A stretch of DNA of 43,761 bases, taken from assembly GCA_902786545.1 (NCBI GenBank), contig CADACU010000024.1, positions 1 through 43,761 on the forward strand, read 5' to 3'. Below the pieces are notes generated by a model. The model saw nothing but the letters and a program-made list of their open reading frames with translations, searched no databases and was not told the origin of the DNA. Position numbers and translations under genes: made by a program. This DNA is from an uncultured Anaerovibrio sp. (lineage in GTDB: Bacteria; Bacillota; Negativicutes; Selenomonadales; Selenomonadaceae). Numbering within the stretch: position 1 is the first letter of the stretch; each line of letters starts with the position of its first letter. Shown here in pieces: positions 1 through 9,206 of the stretch.

Positions 1-162
1 GTTTCGGATTTTTACACCTTTATAGGAGTTTCCTGGACCCAGTATCCGAAATTTCCGAAGAAAATCTTTACTTAATAAATTACGTGTCTTTTTTAGGCCA
101 ATATGAGCGGTTCAGCACTCTAAACAGCCACAGTTTGCCCTAATAATATTAACCAATTTTTT
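1..162. other. Non-coding left edge
   Basis: No credible gene is visible in the first 160 bases. The stretch is AT-rich and holds an 8-bp inverted repeat (TTTCGGAT at 2-9, ATCCGAAA at 44-51) of unknown role. It lies beyond the terminator of the restriction operon. Confidence 0.5.
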
Positions 163-208
163 GAAAAAAATAACAAGGCCTCTGACAAAAGTGCCGGAGG
201 CTTTGTTG
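163..208 (-). terminator. Rho-independent terminator after hsdR
   Basis: Read on the minus strand, a GC-rich hairpin (stem halves GCCTCCGGC and its imperfect complement, extended by AACAA/TTGTT) is followed by a T run (positions 163-170 are A-rich on the plus strand). It begins about 10 bases after the hsdR stop and closes the hsdMSR operon. Confidence 0.85.
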
Positions 209-218
209 TCACTATATA

Positions 219-3200
219 TTAGATTCCGCTTCTGAATTCATTGAATAATGACGCTGCCAAAGCATTCATAATGACACGATACTTTTCAGAATCCTTAAAG
301 AGCTGGGTATATGTTTCCTGGCTTTCAATATACGCCTGCTGGGCCGTATCATTAAAAATTGTTGGGAAGACATTATTAGTAAACATTTGCGCCCCATTAT
401 TAACTGCAGCTTTCTGTAGCTTCTTGTTGTTTATGAGCTTATCATGCAACGCAGTAATAACTACTCTGTCGCCTTCTGTAAACTCGCCCACATACTGCTC
501 ATTAACTTTGGCAATAACTTCTTCCAAAGGACTCAGGGTTTCTTCCTGTTTAACAGGTTTTTTAGGCTTCGCTGGTTCGTAGGCACCTTTCTGCTCCTTA
601 ACCAGCTGTATGGAGCCTTCAAAGGTCTTTTGCAGATTATAAAATTCCAGACGGACACGGTTACCCAAATCAAACGGTGTGGATGGATCACCCGGCAATA
701 CCTTGGCCAGATATGAGCAGAAAATGTATTCCTTGTGCAGCGCCTTATCAAACATTCTGGCAATCTGAGTAATGTAGGAATACCATTTCACAAAGCTGCG
801 GCACATCTTACGGAACTGATACCGTTGTTCCTGATTCAGATCATTATACTTGCGCTGAACAGGGAGCAGTGTGTTGGTAATAGCAGCCTGTGTCTTATTA
901 TTCTTTCGGGCATTTTCATCAAAATAGATGGCATTGACCCGCTCAATATCTGAATCATCATAAACCTTGTAATCACGCAGCATCTTCTGAATCTTGTAGA
1001 TAGTATCTGTATTAAGCTCCTGCTCCAGATATGTTTCCTGATAAAATGGCTGGAAGGCATCAAGGATTTCCTCCTTGGTATTAACAAAATCCAAAATGAA
1101 TGTATCTTCCTTATCGGGATGTATTCTGTTAAGACGGGACAAGGTCTGTACTGCCTTAACTCCACGGAGCTTCTTATCTACAATCATAGTATGTAGGAGT
1201 GGTTCGTCAAAACCAGTCTGATACTTCTCTGCCACTACAAGGATATTGCCCTCATCATGGAATACCTGCTTTGTCTGAGCTTCTGAAACATGGTTGCCTG
1301 CAGTATCAACATTCAGACTGCTTTCCGTGTATTCCTTGCCACTTGGATCATCAGGGTCCTTGATACTGCCGGAAAAGGCTGCCAGTATTTCCACATCATC
1401 ATAATGCTTGGAATTAAGATATCTTTTCAATTCATGGAAATAACGCACAGCAGCAAGACGTGATGAAGTAACCACCATCATTTTGCCTCTGCCCTTTATC
1501 TTGTCCTTGGTAATATCCCTGAAGGTTTCTACTATAAGAGCAGATTTCTGCTGAATATTGTACGGATGAAGCTCGCTGAACCGCTTTATCATCTTCAGAG
1601 CCTTTGACTGCGGTACATCCGGATTATCACTCACATTTTTGGCAATCTGGTAGCATGTCTTGTAGGTCATATAGTTCTGCAGAACATCCAGTATAAAGCC
1701 TTCCTCTATGGCCTGACGCATGGAGTAGATATGGAACGGATGGAATGAACCATCCTCATATTCGGTACCAAACTGTTCCAGGGTTTTCTCCTTAGGAGTA
1801 GCCGTAAAGGCAAAGAAGGACAAATTCTTATGATGTCCGTGGGAAATCAGCTCACGAACCATACGGTCCTCTGTATCGAGGAGTTCTTCTTCCGCCTTGC
1901 CCTCAATTTCAGCATATTCCTTCAGTGCATCCTTGGTATCAGCCAAGGCCACCTTCATCTTCATAGCAGAGCTGCCTGTCTGGGACGAATGAGCCTCATC
2001 CACTATAACAGCAAAGCGTTTGCCTGATGTGTCATTGACTTCCTCATAGATAACAGGGAATTTCTGCAACGTAGTAACAATAATACGCTTGCCAGAATTT
2101 ATGGCGTTCTTTAGATCCTGAGAGGTCTTCTTCTCTCCGATAGTTTCCACACTTCCCAAGGTGTGGTCAAAGCTGGTCACTGTATCCTGCAGCTGTGCAT
2201 CCAGATTACGGCGGTCAGTAACGATAACTACTGAGGTAAATATTGGCTGATTGTCTGCATTATGCAGTGACGCCAGACGATAGGCCGTCCAGGCAATGGA
2301 ATTGGATTTCCCGGATCCAGCGGAATGCTGGATAAGATAATTGTTGCCCGTACCATGCTGAAGGACATGAGCTATCAGCTTGCGTACAACATCCAGCTGA
2401 TGGAAACGAGGGAATATCAGCTTTTTCTTGGTGGCATTAACTACCTTGCCGTTCTTTTTGGTCTTTTCCTGAGTGACCTGATAGCTGATGAATTTCTGCA
2501 GAATGTCCATCATACTGTCTTTCTGCAGCACATTCTTCCATACATAGGCGGTAACATAGTCGTTGTTATCAGTCTGAGGATTACCTGCGCCACCGTCATT
2601 TCCGGCACCATTGCTTCCCTGATTAAATGGCAGAAAGAAAGTATTAGCGCCATCCAGCTTGGTAGCCATGGCAGCCTCATAAAGATCAACTGCAAAGAAA
2701 GCCAGTATGCGGTGGTTGAGCCTAAAGGCAGGCTCATGGTAATCACGGTCATACATCCACTGGGTCTTGCCATTATCTATACTCTGGCCAGTCAGCTGGT
2801 TCTTCAGCTCTATGGCAATGACTGGAATACCATTTAATGCCAGCATCATATCAACGCTGTTCTTATTCTGGGCAGAGTAATGCCACTGACGGATGCACTG
2901 GCAGATATTCTGCTGATAATGCTTTACAGCAGTTTCATTAAGGGTGGATTCTGGCTTAAAGTAGCAGACCTTAAAATCCATGCCACGGTGCTTGAAGCCA
3001 TGACGCAATACATTAATCAGCCCATCTTCAAGAACCGCATCCTCAAAGCACTTGTAAAATTTCTGATTAACATCAAAATTGCACTGACGCTCGAAGCGCT
3101 GCCACATAATAGGCTGGGTAGCCTTTACAAAGGATACCAAGGTTTCAATATCCAATGCCATATCAATAGAATTACGATAGCCAGTATCATCAGCCTTGGT

Positions 3201-3269
3201 ATAGCCCCCCTCCGGGGAAATCAGAAAGGCTTCAATATTTGCTTCAAATTGTTTTTCATCTTCTGCCAC
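219..3269 (-). CDS. hsdR: Type I restriction enzyme, R subunit (HsdR)
   Basis: This is the 1016-aa motor and nuclease subunit of a type I restriction-modification complex. It translocates DNA using ATP and cuts far from the recognition site when the site is unmethylated. Visible signatures are an N-terminal PD-(D/E)XK nuclease site (Asp140, then Glu154-Leu-Lys156), a Walker A motif [10 protein letters not shown] at 314-323, and a DEAH box at 424-427 followed by a typical SF2 helicase core. Length matches the family (about 1000 aa). The start is a GTG immediately after the hsdS stop codon, with a GGTGGTGGAG ribosome site inside hsdS. It is the last gene of the hsdM-hsdS-hsdR operon, so restriction activity is made after methylase and specificity subunits. 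No damage is seen. The family call is firm; the target sequence cannot be read from it. Confidence 0.96.
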   Translation of the reverse strand: MAEDEKQFEANIEAFLISPEGGYTKADDTGYRNSIDMALDIETLVSFVKATQPIMWQRFERQCNFDVNQKFYKCFEDAVLEDGLINVLRHGFKHRGMDFKVCYFKPESTLNETAVKHYQQNICQCIRQWHYSAQNKNSVDMMLALNGIPVIAIELKNQLTGQSIDNGKTQWMYDRDYHEPAFRLNHRILAFFAVDLYEAAMATKLDGANTFFLPFNQGSNGAGNDGGAGNPQTDNNDYVTAYVWKNVLQKDSMMDILQKFISYQVTQEKTKKNGKVVNATKKKLIFPRFHQLDVVRKLIAHVLQHGTGNNYLIQHSAGSGKSNSIAWTAYRLASLHNADNQPIFTSVVIVTDRRNLDAQLQDTVTSFDHTLGSVETIGEKKTSQDLKNAINSGKRIIVTTLQKFPVIYEEVNDTSGKRFAVIVDEAHSSQTGSSAMKMKVALADTKDALKEYAEIEGKAEEELLDTEDRMVRELISHGHHKNLSFFAFTATPKEKTLEQFGTEYEDGSFHPFHIYSMRQAIEEGFILDVLQNYMTYKTCYQIAKNVSDNPDVPQSKALKMIKRFSELHPYNIQQKSALIVETFRDITKDKIKGRGKMMVVTSSRLAAVRYFHELKRYLNSKHYDDVEILAAFSGSIKDPDDPSGKEYTESSLNVDTAGNHVSEAQTKQVFHDEGNILVVAEKYQTGFDEPLLHTMIVDKKLRGVKAVQTLSRLNRIHPDKEDTFILDFVNTKEEILDAFQPFYQETYLEQELNTDTIYKIQKMLRDYKVYDDSDIERVNAIYFDENARKNNKTQAAITNTLLPVQRKYNDLNQEQRYQFRKMCRSFVKWYSYITQIARMFDKALHKEYIFCSYLAKVLPGDPSTPFDLGNRVRLEFYNLQKTFEGSIQLVKEQKGAYEPAKPKKPVKQEETLSPLEEVIAKVNEQYVGEFTEGDRVVITALHDKLINNKKLQKAAVNNGAQMFTNNVFPTIFNDTAQQAYIESQETYTQLFKDSEKYRVIMNALAASLFNEFRSGI

Positions 3270-4598
3270 TTACTCCACCACCTTTCGCTTACCGGTAACT
3301 ACTTCGTAGATAAGGGATTTCTTGTAAGATTCAAGGTCTTCGATAAGGGATTGTTTTTCGGAAATCATATCATTAAGCGTCTTGATACGCTTATCAAGAT
3401 ACTGTACTATTTCCCTCTGTTCTTCAAGCGGAGGAATAGGCAAACGGAAGTTCATTATGGTGCTGGAATTGGTATTGGCAAGGTTAGTGGTTTTCTTCGC
3501 CGTATAGTCAAAATAACACCGTGCCACTTCGGAGGTGGTAACATGGCTGAAATATTCCGGCAGCAGCTTATCAGATTTGGTAGTCAATGCGAAAATATGA
3601 TTCTGATGGAGGCACGGGGTAATCTCTCCGTGCCAAACACATCCACGCCCCAGTTTGTCCCTGTCTCCACCTTCTGTCATAAGGACAACGCCTGCTTCTA
3701 AACGATATTTGTCAACTTCTTCTGGAAGTACCTGTATGGTTTTCACATCTGACAAGTCAACATATTCACCTTGTACATTGGCTACTCTAAGATAGGGCAT
3801 TTCTACTAACTTAGCTCCTGCCGGATATTTTTGCCCCAAAGTTATCCCTGACTTGATGGAAGCAAAGAACTTCAACTCTGCTACCTGCCATTCAAAGGGG
3901 GTTTTACCTATCCATAAGATATTTGTATCCTTGAGTGGCCGGTTCTTTTTTTTACCTAATGTAACAGCTTGGGTGATAACAGCCTGTTTCAGGTCCTTGT
4001 ATTCCTCAATACTGGCTTTAGCTTCAGCAATGATAGCATCTATCTTGGAACAGTTGTCATCGAGATAATTGGCAATAGCTTCTTGCTGACCTAATTGAGG
4101 TGCAACGATAAATATATTTTTAAAATTTTGGAAACTTAAAGTTTTTCGTATTCCTGAACCCATCCCATGAAAAACTTGTTGATAATCATAGGCTTTGAAT
4201 AGATAAACAGCAAATCTAGGATTAATTCGTTCTTTGTTTGGGTACAATGCCAAATACGCTGATGTTATAATACCAGGCTCCCTAACAATCGCTACTCGTT
4301 GTGAGATAAAGTCATAATTTAAATTCAAACCATTAATCATAATAGTATCTGGCTGAACAATATTGTAGGCACTGATAGTATCTTTCAATTTATCATCCAG
4401 TTCTCCTTGGACATGTTTATCCACTATTTCACCATAACGGAATGAAAACTGATTTGTGTACTCTAAAGATGTATTCTTATTCCTTATCTCACTAAATACA
4501 CCATTAGCTGGATACATATCCCAAGACACAGGATATAATCCTATCCATTCAATACCACTATCCTTTAATTCTGCCTTATCACGCATTATAGCCTTCAT
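3270..4598 (-). CDS. hsdS: Type I restriction-modification specificity subunit (HsdS)
   Basis: This 442-aa protein gives the HsdM2S methylase and the full HsdR complex their DNA target. It has the usual two-repeat layout: target recognition domain 1 (about residues 25-165), a conserved helical spacer (about 170-215, with QQEAIANYLD), target recognition domain 2 opening with NILWIGKTPFEWQV near 227, and a C-terminal helical segment (about 394-442, with QREIVQYLD). The two helical segments resemble each other, as expected for the pseudo-symmetric HsdS fold. Its ATG shares one base with the hsdM stop (TAATG), and GGGAGGAAGC lies just upstream. The DNA for domain 1 (roughly 4100-4510) is clearly more AT-rich than the rest, which would fit domain swapping. 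Target bases cannot be predicted by eye. Confidence 0.94.
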   Translation of the reverse strand: MKAIMRDKAELKDSGIEWIGLYPVSWDMYPANGVFSEIRNKNTSLEYTNQFSFRYGEIVDKHVQGELDDKLKDTISAYNIVQPDTIMINGLNLNYDFISQRVAIVREPGIITSAYLALYPNKERINPRFAVYLFKAYDYQQVFHGMGSGIRKTLSFQNFKNIFIVAPQLGQQEAIANYLDDNCSKIDAIIAEAKASIEEYKDLKQAVITQAVTLGKKKNRPLKDTNILWIGKTPFEWQVAELKFFASIKSGITLGQKYPAGAKLVEMPYLRVANVQGEYVDLSDVKTIQVLPEEVDKYRLEAGVVLMTEGGDRDKLGRGCVWHGEITPCLHQNHIFALTTKSDKLLPEYFSHVTTSEVARCYFDYTAKKTTNLANTNSSTIMNFRLPIPPLEEQREIVQYLDKRIKTLNDMISEKQSLIEDLESYKKSLIYEVVTGKRKVVE

Positions 4599-6382
4599 TA
4601 TGCTTCCTCCCCGAACAGTTCATGGAGCTTGGCCATCAGGCTCTTTTCGTGAGCTTCAATACGCTTGGCTATTTCATCAGCTGGCTCTATCTGCTTATAT
4701 TCATAGAAAGTGCGGGTAAATGGAATCTCATAGCCCACCTTGGTCTTTTTCTTGTCAACCCAAGCATCAGGATTATAAGGCAGTACCTCACGCTTGAAGT
4801 AAGCATCAATATCCTCATCCAACGGCACATTTTCCGTATCACGCTTCTTGGCATCGGCCACTGGCTTTTTATTTTTGATCACCTTGTTGCCTTCCTCATC
4901 CAGCTCCGGGGATTCCACAGTAATTTTGTTGTAGCCCAAGGTAACAGAGTCCAGTACCTTGCTCTTTACAATGATTTCATTGCCGTTTTCGTCCACATCC
5001 TTGAAGGTGCCATCTGTATAATCACCATAGATTTTTACAATCAAATCACGGCAGGCAGTAGTAATATCCACCCGCTTGTTACCAATACTCTTTCTCCTAC
5101 TGCTATAACAGCTGCTGGCATCTATCAGCTGAACCTTGCCAGTGCGTTCCTCTGGCTTATCCTTAGTGATAATCCATACATAAGTAGCGATACCGGTATT
5201 ATAAAAGGTATCATTCGGCAACTGCACAATAGCATCCAGCCAGTCATTTTCAATAAGGAAACGGCGAATCTCGGACTGGCCTGAACCAGCATCACCAGTA
5301 AATAGGGAAGAACCATTCTGGATAATAGCCAAACGACCTGTCTTTTTCAGCTTTGCCAAGCCATTGAGCATAAACAGCATCTGACCATCAGATTTGGCAG
5401 GGAGTCCCGGCGCAAAACGGCCCGCCATCCCCTTCTTATGCTCAGCTGTAACCTCTTTCTCCTCACGCTTCCAAGGAATACCAAAAGGTGGGTTGGAAAT
5501 TACATAATCAAACTGATAGCCAGTAAACTTATCGTCAGAAAGGGTATCACCAAACTGCATATTGTTTGGGTCACCGCCACGAATCAGCATATCAGCCTTG
5601 GCAATACCAAAGGTAAATGGATTGAATTCCTGTCCAAACACATCAATATCTGCATCGGCATCAAGGGCCTTAAGTCTTTCTTCCATACAGGTAAGCATCT
5701 GACTTGTACCCATTGTCATATCATAGACAGTCTTGGAAATGCCTTCATCCCCAAAGGCATTATTATCCCCTGCCACCAACAAATCACACATGAGATAGAT
5801 AACATCACGGCTGGTGAAATGGGCTCCAGCTTCCTCGTTGTAGGACTCTGAGAAACGCTGTACGAGGTTTTCAAAAATATAACCCATATCAACGGCAGCT
5901 ATCTTTTCTGGGGAAAAATCCCCCTTATCTGAGTTAAAATCTGAAATCACACGATAAAGAAGCCCGCCTTCCACCATCCTTTTGACCTGGGATGAAAATT
6001 CCATGCGGGCCAGTATGTCCTGAACATTGTCGGAAAATCCGTTAAGATAGTCCTCAAAGTTTTCCTCGATATTATCTGGGTCAGCCACCAGCAGATCAAA
6101 GGTAAACTTGCTGGTATTATAGAATTGATAGCCGGATGCACTCTTTAAAAAACCGTCCTTTACAGCCAGCTTCTCCACATCGGCATAGGTTTTAAGCACC
6201 TTATCGTGGGTTGGCAACAAACAGTCATGGAAACGCTTGATTACTGCCATAGGAAGCACCACAAGACCGTATTCATGTGGTTTAAAGGCTCCCACTAAAT
6301 CATCAGCTACAGACCATACGAGAGCTGCTTTCTCCTGAATATTCTTCCCCACTTCCTGTATTTTCTCATTACTGGATTCCAT
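4598..6382 (-). CDS. hsdM: Type I restriction-modification DNA methylase (HsdM)
   Basis: This is the 594-aa N6-adenine methyltransferase subunit that marks host sites using S-adenosylmethionine. It has an N-terminal helical HsdM domain (about 1-160), a modified AdoMet motif I DMTMGTSQML at 221-230 (the commoner form is DPxCGxG), and catalytic motif IV NPPF at 297-300. It is longer than the typical 500-530 aa because of an extended charged C-terminal part (about 420-594). That variant of motif I together with the extra C-terminal length is familiar from one HsdM subgroup, so I do not read it as damage. It is the first gene of the operon, with AAAAGGGG about nine bases before its ATG. Confidence 0.95.
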   Translation of the reverse strand: MESSNEKIQEVGKNIQEKAALVWSVADDLVGAFKPHEYGLVVLPMAVIKRFHDCLLPTHDKVLKTYADVEKLAVKDGFLKSASGYQFYNTSKFTFDLLVADPDNIEENFEDYLNGFSDNVQDILARMEFSSQVKRMVEGGLLYRVISDFNSDKGDFSPEKIAAVDMGYIFENLVQRFSESYNEEAGAHFTSRDVIYLMCDLLVAGDNNAFGDEGISKTVYDMTMGTSQMLTCMEERLKALDADADIDVFGQEFNPFTFGIAKADMLIRGGDPNNMQFGDTLSDDKFTGYQFDYVISNPPFGIPWKREEKEVTAEHKKGMAGRFAPGLPAKSDGQMLFMLNGLAKLKKTGRLAIIQNGSSLFTGDAGSGQSEIRRFLIENDWLDAIVQLPNDTFYNTGIATYVWIITKDKPEERTGKVQLIDASSCYSSRRKSIGNKRVDITTACRDLIVKIYGDYTDGTFKDVDENGNEIIVKSKVLDSVTLGYNKITVESPELDEEGNKVIKNKKPVADAKKRDTENVPLDEDIDAYFKREVLPYNPDAWVDKKKTKVGYEIPFTRTFYEYKQIEPADEIAKRIEAHEKSLMAKLHELFGEEA

Positions 6383-6491
6383 ATTTATAAATTCCCCTTT
6401 TATCTGTCGTTACTTGTAGTCATATTGTCTTTAGCCCCAAATATTATTATTCTTGCTAATAAGCGTATTTCCTGCATTTTTCCTGTTTTTA

Positions 6492-6532
6492 CAAAAATAA
6501 CCCCATCCGGTACCATCACCGGAAGGGGTTAT
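6492..6532 (-). terminator. Strong hairpin terminator after the 96-aa gene
   Basis: ATAACCCC and GGGGTTAT, with inner arms TCCGG/CCGGA, form a long stem. On the minus strand it is followed by TTTTTGT. It ends transcription of the DUF4417/96-aa pair about 60 bases after the stop, just upstream of the hsdM leader (6383-6490). I see no confident promoter in that leader. Confidence 0.85.
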
Positions 6533-6590
6533 AGAACGGCTACTGTATGATTTTTACATGAAATTACTATATCTTTTGTTGTTTTGACGT

Positions 6591-6881
6591 CTAATATACA
6601 ATAGTTACATCAATCTCTTTTTCAATTTCCAAAAAAGATTTTCCATCAAAACATTTTTCGGAAAGTACCTTATCTATCGCCTCTTTAGGAATATCACCAT
6701 CTTTTGATATTTCATGTCGGCAAATACATTTAGGTTTGTCGGAAATATCCCATATAACAAGCCAGTTCTTATGATCACTGAATTCCGGCTGAATAATATA
6801 GAGGTTTTTATTGTATGAAAATTCCGCATCTCGCCTATAAGTAAGATACTCATATAATTCATCTAATGTTGTTCCATTCAT
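6591..6881 (-). CDS. Hypothetical protein, 96 aa
   Basis: I recognise no family. The product is a soluble, acidic 96-aa protein with an aromatic-rich middle (LYIIQPEF, NWLVIWDISDKP) and a short cysteine pair (CICRH), ending in an acidic IEKEIDVTIVY tail. No signal peptide or membrane segment is visible. Its ATG overlaps the stop of the upstream DUF4417 gene by four bases (ATGA type), so the two are probably translationally coupled and may act together. A strong terminator follows it. A 62-aa frame inside it is a shadow. Confidence 0.7.
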   Translation of the reverse strand: MNGTTLDELYEYLTYRRDAEFSYNKNLYIIQPEFSDHKNWLVIWDISDKPKCICRHEISKDGDIPKEAIDKVLSEKCFDGKSFLEIEKEIDVTIVY

Positions 6882-7885
6882 ACATTTACCCCCTTGAACA
6901 AATCCTTATGCTTCCTATAAAGGTAGTGATGTGATTTCAGCTTCCTAGGTGTTTTCCTGTTTTTACCTTTTGAGAAAAAATGAACATGTAATGATATTTT
7001 CCCCCGATGAACACCATAATCAATCTGATAGAGGGGCGTCCTATCTTGTCCAAAAATTATAAATTGTTTAAATACACCATTTTTATTATACAACACATAA
7101 GCTGTGCCTGGAGTATTTGACCGTTCAGGTAAACTAAGGCTTGCTTTAGGGTCTTTAGGAGCTAAAACCTTTATGCCACCTTCATAACCAACAGTTTGCC
7201 ATCTGGCAGGAGTGCTGAACCCCCCACTTTCCAACATTGATCCTCTGCTCCCCATCATGCACCACGTTCCTTTATAACTAGGATAATAAATAACATTTGG
7301 ATATGATTCAAGCTCTGGAATTGGTCTACCACAAACAATTAAATGAGTTGGTGATTTTTGTTTATATAATTCCTCGACACCCAACATAAATATTTTTAGG
7401 CTATATGGCTCTGATTTACAGCCATTCGTGGATATAGCTATAGTACTATGTTCTGGCAAACCATCAAAGCACCATTCGAAATCACTTTCAAAACACCAAG
7501 TAGCCACAGGTATAGCATTAAATTTCTGTTTTTGGAGATAATAGGCCATCACTCTATTGCGGGTGCAATTCCAAATAAGTTGTCCTGGCAACATTTCAGG
7601 CTTCATTGAGTAGTCAGTAGTGATTATTCCTTTGAAGCGTCTTAGGTTTGAAAAACTGACCTCAGGATGATTCCAAAAATTTTCAAAAAGTACGTCATCA
7701 ATGAAAAAATCCACCCAGTGTTTTTCCGGTTTTTTTATGCTATTCCGCTCATTAAATGATATAACATTTTCAGGAATAGCCTGAGTCGCCTTTAATTGTG
7801 GCAATTTATATTTGCCAACTAATGTTGCATTATGAAAATAGTAGAGTTTGAAAATATCATATTTTCTAATACCAGTTTTAAGCAT
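6878..7885 (-). CDS. DUF4417 family protein, 335 aa
   Basis: The sequence fits the DUF4417 family, which is common on phages, plasmids and islands and has no established function. Supporting features are the opening region leading to KPEKHWVDFFIDD, then RRFKGIITTDYSM, IWNCTRNRVMAYYLQ, FCFDGLPEHSTIAISTNGC and PTHLIVCGRPI, in family order over residues 40-205. The C-terminal third (about 210-335) contains a glycine- and serine-rich patch and a basic end. The ATG at 7885 has AGAAGG a few bases upstream. A possible promoter (TTGTCA, 18 bp, TAAATA) lies about 30-60 bases before the start. It is co-transcribed with the 96-aa gene that overlaps its stop. Confidence 0.8.
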   Translation of the reverse strand: MLKTGIRKYDIFKLYYFHNATLVGKYKLPQLKATQAIPENVISFNERNSIKKPEKHWVDFFIDDVLFENFWNHPEVSFSNLRRFKGIITTDYSMKPEMLPGQLIWNCTRNRVMAYYLQKQKFNAIPVATWCFESDFEWCFDGLPEHSTIAISTNGCKSEPYSLKIFMLGVEELYKQKSPTHLIVCGRPIPELESYPNVIYYPSYKGTWCMMGSRGSMLESGGFSTPARWQTVGYEGGIKVLAPKDPKASLSLPERSNTPGTAYVLYNKNGVFKQFIIFGQDRTPLYQIDYGVHRGKISLHVHFFSKGKNRKTPRKLKSHHYLYRKHKDLFKGVNV

Positions 7886-8088
7886 AAAATCGCCTTCTTT
7901 CTCCGCATATCGCGGTCATATTTACAATAAAACTGTATAGATTGACAATAAAGCGAAAATATGCCATCATATATGAACACATAGGATATGCTTCGGCATA
8001 TTCCGCAATAGAACGCATCAATTAACTGCTGGTAACAGTTTTTTGGTGCGTTTTATTTTACCTCCTTTCAAATTAATAGTTATTTATG
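7886..8088. promoter_or_regulatory. Hairpin-rich intergenic region
   Basis: This 203-bp gap holds two inverted repeats. One is a perfect ATATGC-TTCG-GCATAT hairpin (7986-8001) with a UUCG-type loop. The other is a longer imperfect one (8012-8052: AACGCA...TGCGTT with inner AACTG...CAGTT). The longer hairpin is followed by TTTATTTTA on the plus strand and lies just after the stop of the minus-strand regulator gene, so it may act as a terminator. A probable minus-strand promoter for the DUF4417 gene lies at the left end. Confidence 0.5.
8012..8052. terminator. Imperfect hairpin after the XRE regulator gene
   Basis: AACGCA (8012-8017) pairs with TGCGTT (8047-8052), and AACTG pairs with CAGTT inside. 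The T-rich tail lies on the plus-strand side only, so use as a minus-strand terminator for the regulator is uncertain. Confidence 0.45.
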
Positions 8089-8826
8089 CTAATCCAGAAA
8101 CGCCCTATAACCTTTTGGAAATCTCCTTGTTTTTTTTGTATAAGTGCGTGACTGGCGATTGCTAAAAAATTCATCAATATTTTTTTGTTTTGTGGCTATG
8201 GCTTCCGGAGTTCTACTTTCAGGACTATCATCCATCAATTCTTCAGCCATACAGGCTGAAATTGCTTTTATTTGCCACCATTTTAGTGGAATGCAGCTAA
8301 CCTTATTAAAATCTTTTTCAATAACATAAACTTTATATTCATCATCCAAGCACTCTTCCCATGCTTCAAGATTTTCTTCCTTGCTAAAAAAATTTGCATC
8401 CGCTTCTTCAACTTGCTGGCAAAAGTCTTCTTTATTCGCATATATTTTATCCTCCTTTGTCAGCAACGGAAAACTATCTTTGGTTAAATTTACTTTTTTT
8501 GCTTTATTTAGCAAATAATTGACCAACTTTTCATCATAAGAAAATTTTACTACAATTTTTCCATCCGTCTGTTCCAGCACTGTCATTGTTTGAGTTGATT
8601 CTACTTTTCTTTTACAACGCTGAAAGCGATTTACACCTAACAATTCGTCTAGCGATACTCCCAGTGCACCAGCAATGTTGCACAAAACTTCAAGTTTAGG
8701 CTCAACACCTTTATTTTCATAAGCCACATAGCGTGTGTAAGGTATACCCAGTTTTTCGGCAAACTCTTTAGCCTGAGTGTATCCAGCCTGTTCACGATAT
8801 TTTTTTAGCTGCAAACCTAAATCCAT
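8089..8826 (-). CDS. XRE-family transcriptional regulator, 245 aa
   Basis: The first 65 residues form a Cro/C1-type helix-turn-helix DNA-binding domain (QLKKYREQAGYTQ, then IPYTRYVAYENKGVEPKLEV and GALGVSLDELLG). The remaining 180 residues are acidic and unassigned (about 85-215), with a basic, arginine-rich end (TKKTRRFPKGYRAFLD). The ATG follows AAGGGGTGG. Its own promoter region contains two copies of a 22-bp sequence, one inside the promoter spacer, which strongly suggests autoregulation. It is likely the control gene of this part of the element. The C-terminal half could be a ligand- or protein-binding domain; I cannot name it. Confidence 0.85.
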   Translation of the reverse strand: MDLGLQLKKYREQAGYTQAKEFAEKLGIPYTRYVAYENKGVEPKLEVLCNIAGALGVSLDELLGVNRFQRCKRKVESTQTMTVLEQTDGKIVVKFSYDEKLVNYLLNKAKKVNLTKDSFPLLTKEDKIYANKEDFCQQVEEADANFFSKEENLEAWEECLDDEYKVYVIEKDFNKVSCIPLKWWQIKAISACMAEELMDDSPESRTPEAIATKQKNIDEFFSNRQSRTYTKKTRRFPKGYRAFLD

Positions 8827-8848
8827 TGTAATCCACCCCTTTAACTAG

Positions 8849-8877
8849 ATATTAGCATTATTTTCTATTTCAGTCAA
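8849..8877 (-). promoter_or_regulatory. Promoter of the XRE regulator
   Basis: On the minus strand TTGACT (8872-8877) and TAATAT (8849-8854) are separated by 17 bases. The second copy of the direct repeat lies exactly over the spacer and the -10 box. Confidence 0.7.
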
Positions 8878-8902
8878 ATCATTTTAGCATTTTTTTCTAT
8901 TT
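8849..8902 (-). repeat. 22-bp direct repeat, likely operator pair
   Basis: Minus-strand copies at 8881-8902 (AAATAGAAAAAAATGCTAAA plus AT) and 8849-8870 (AAATAGAAAATAATGCTAAT plus AT) differ at two positions. They repeat every 32 bp, about three helical turns, so both would face the same side of the DNA. The position over the regulator's own promoter suggests an operator. Confidence 0.7.
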
Positions 8903-8912
8903 ATTGAAACCA

Positions 8913-8941
8913 TAAAAAGAGCTGCCAAAATGACAGCTCCC
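8913..8941 (-). terminator. Rho-independent terminator
   Basis: On the minus strand GGAGCTGTCA-TTT-TGGCAGCTC is followed by TTTTTATGG. It lies just after the stop of the 85-aa gene and insulates the XRE promoter from upstream transcription. Confidence 0.85.
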
Positions 8942-8948
8942 TAATCAC

Positions 8949-9206
8949 TTAGTATTTTGATTTTATTAATGATATGTGCCTCTTGAGATTGCTCACAATA
9001 AGCCAATCATGCTTGGAAAATTCAATATTGGAATTTTCCATAGCATCTGTAATTGACGATAATACGGCTTCCATGGATCTGACATCATAAAGGATTTCCT
9101 TTAGTGCTGCCAAGCCTTCTTCCAAAGACCCATAGTTATCATTGTAATTATATGGGTCAATATCATAGATCAGCTGATTAAGGCTCTTTATGAATTTCTC
9201 TTTCAT
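8949..9206 (-). CDS. Hypothetical protein, 85 aa
   Basis: No family recognised. I place the start at the ATG at 9206 (MKEKFIKSLNQLIYDIDPYN) because AGAAGG lies about nine bases before it. A longer frame to 9272 has no ribosome site and overlaps the previous gene heavily. The protein is soluble and mainly helical in appearance, with heptad-like leucine and isoleucine spacing, and ends in a basic HISLIKSKY. It overlaps the 60-aa gene upstream by 29 bases, and with that gene and the membrane protein forms a three-gene unit closed by a terminator. Confidence 0.6.
   Translation of the reverse strand: MKEKFIKSLNQLIYDIDPYNYNDNYGSLEEGLAALKEILYDVRSMEAVLSSITDAMENSNIEFSKHDWLIVSNLKRHISLIKSKY

Noticed and set aside
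2880-3701. A 273-aa plus-strand frame opposite hsdR and hsdS
   Set aside because: It is opposite two certain genes, has no ribosome site, and shows no recognisable domain.
7942-7970. Plus-strand TTGACA as a promoter
   Set aside because: No -10 box lies at a fitting distance and no plus-strand gene follows.
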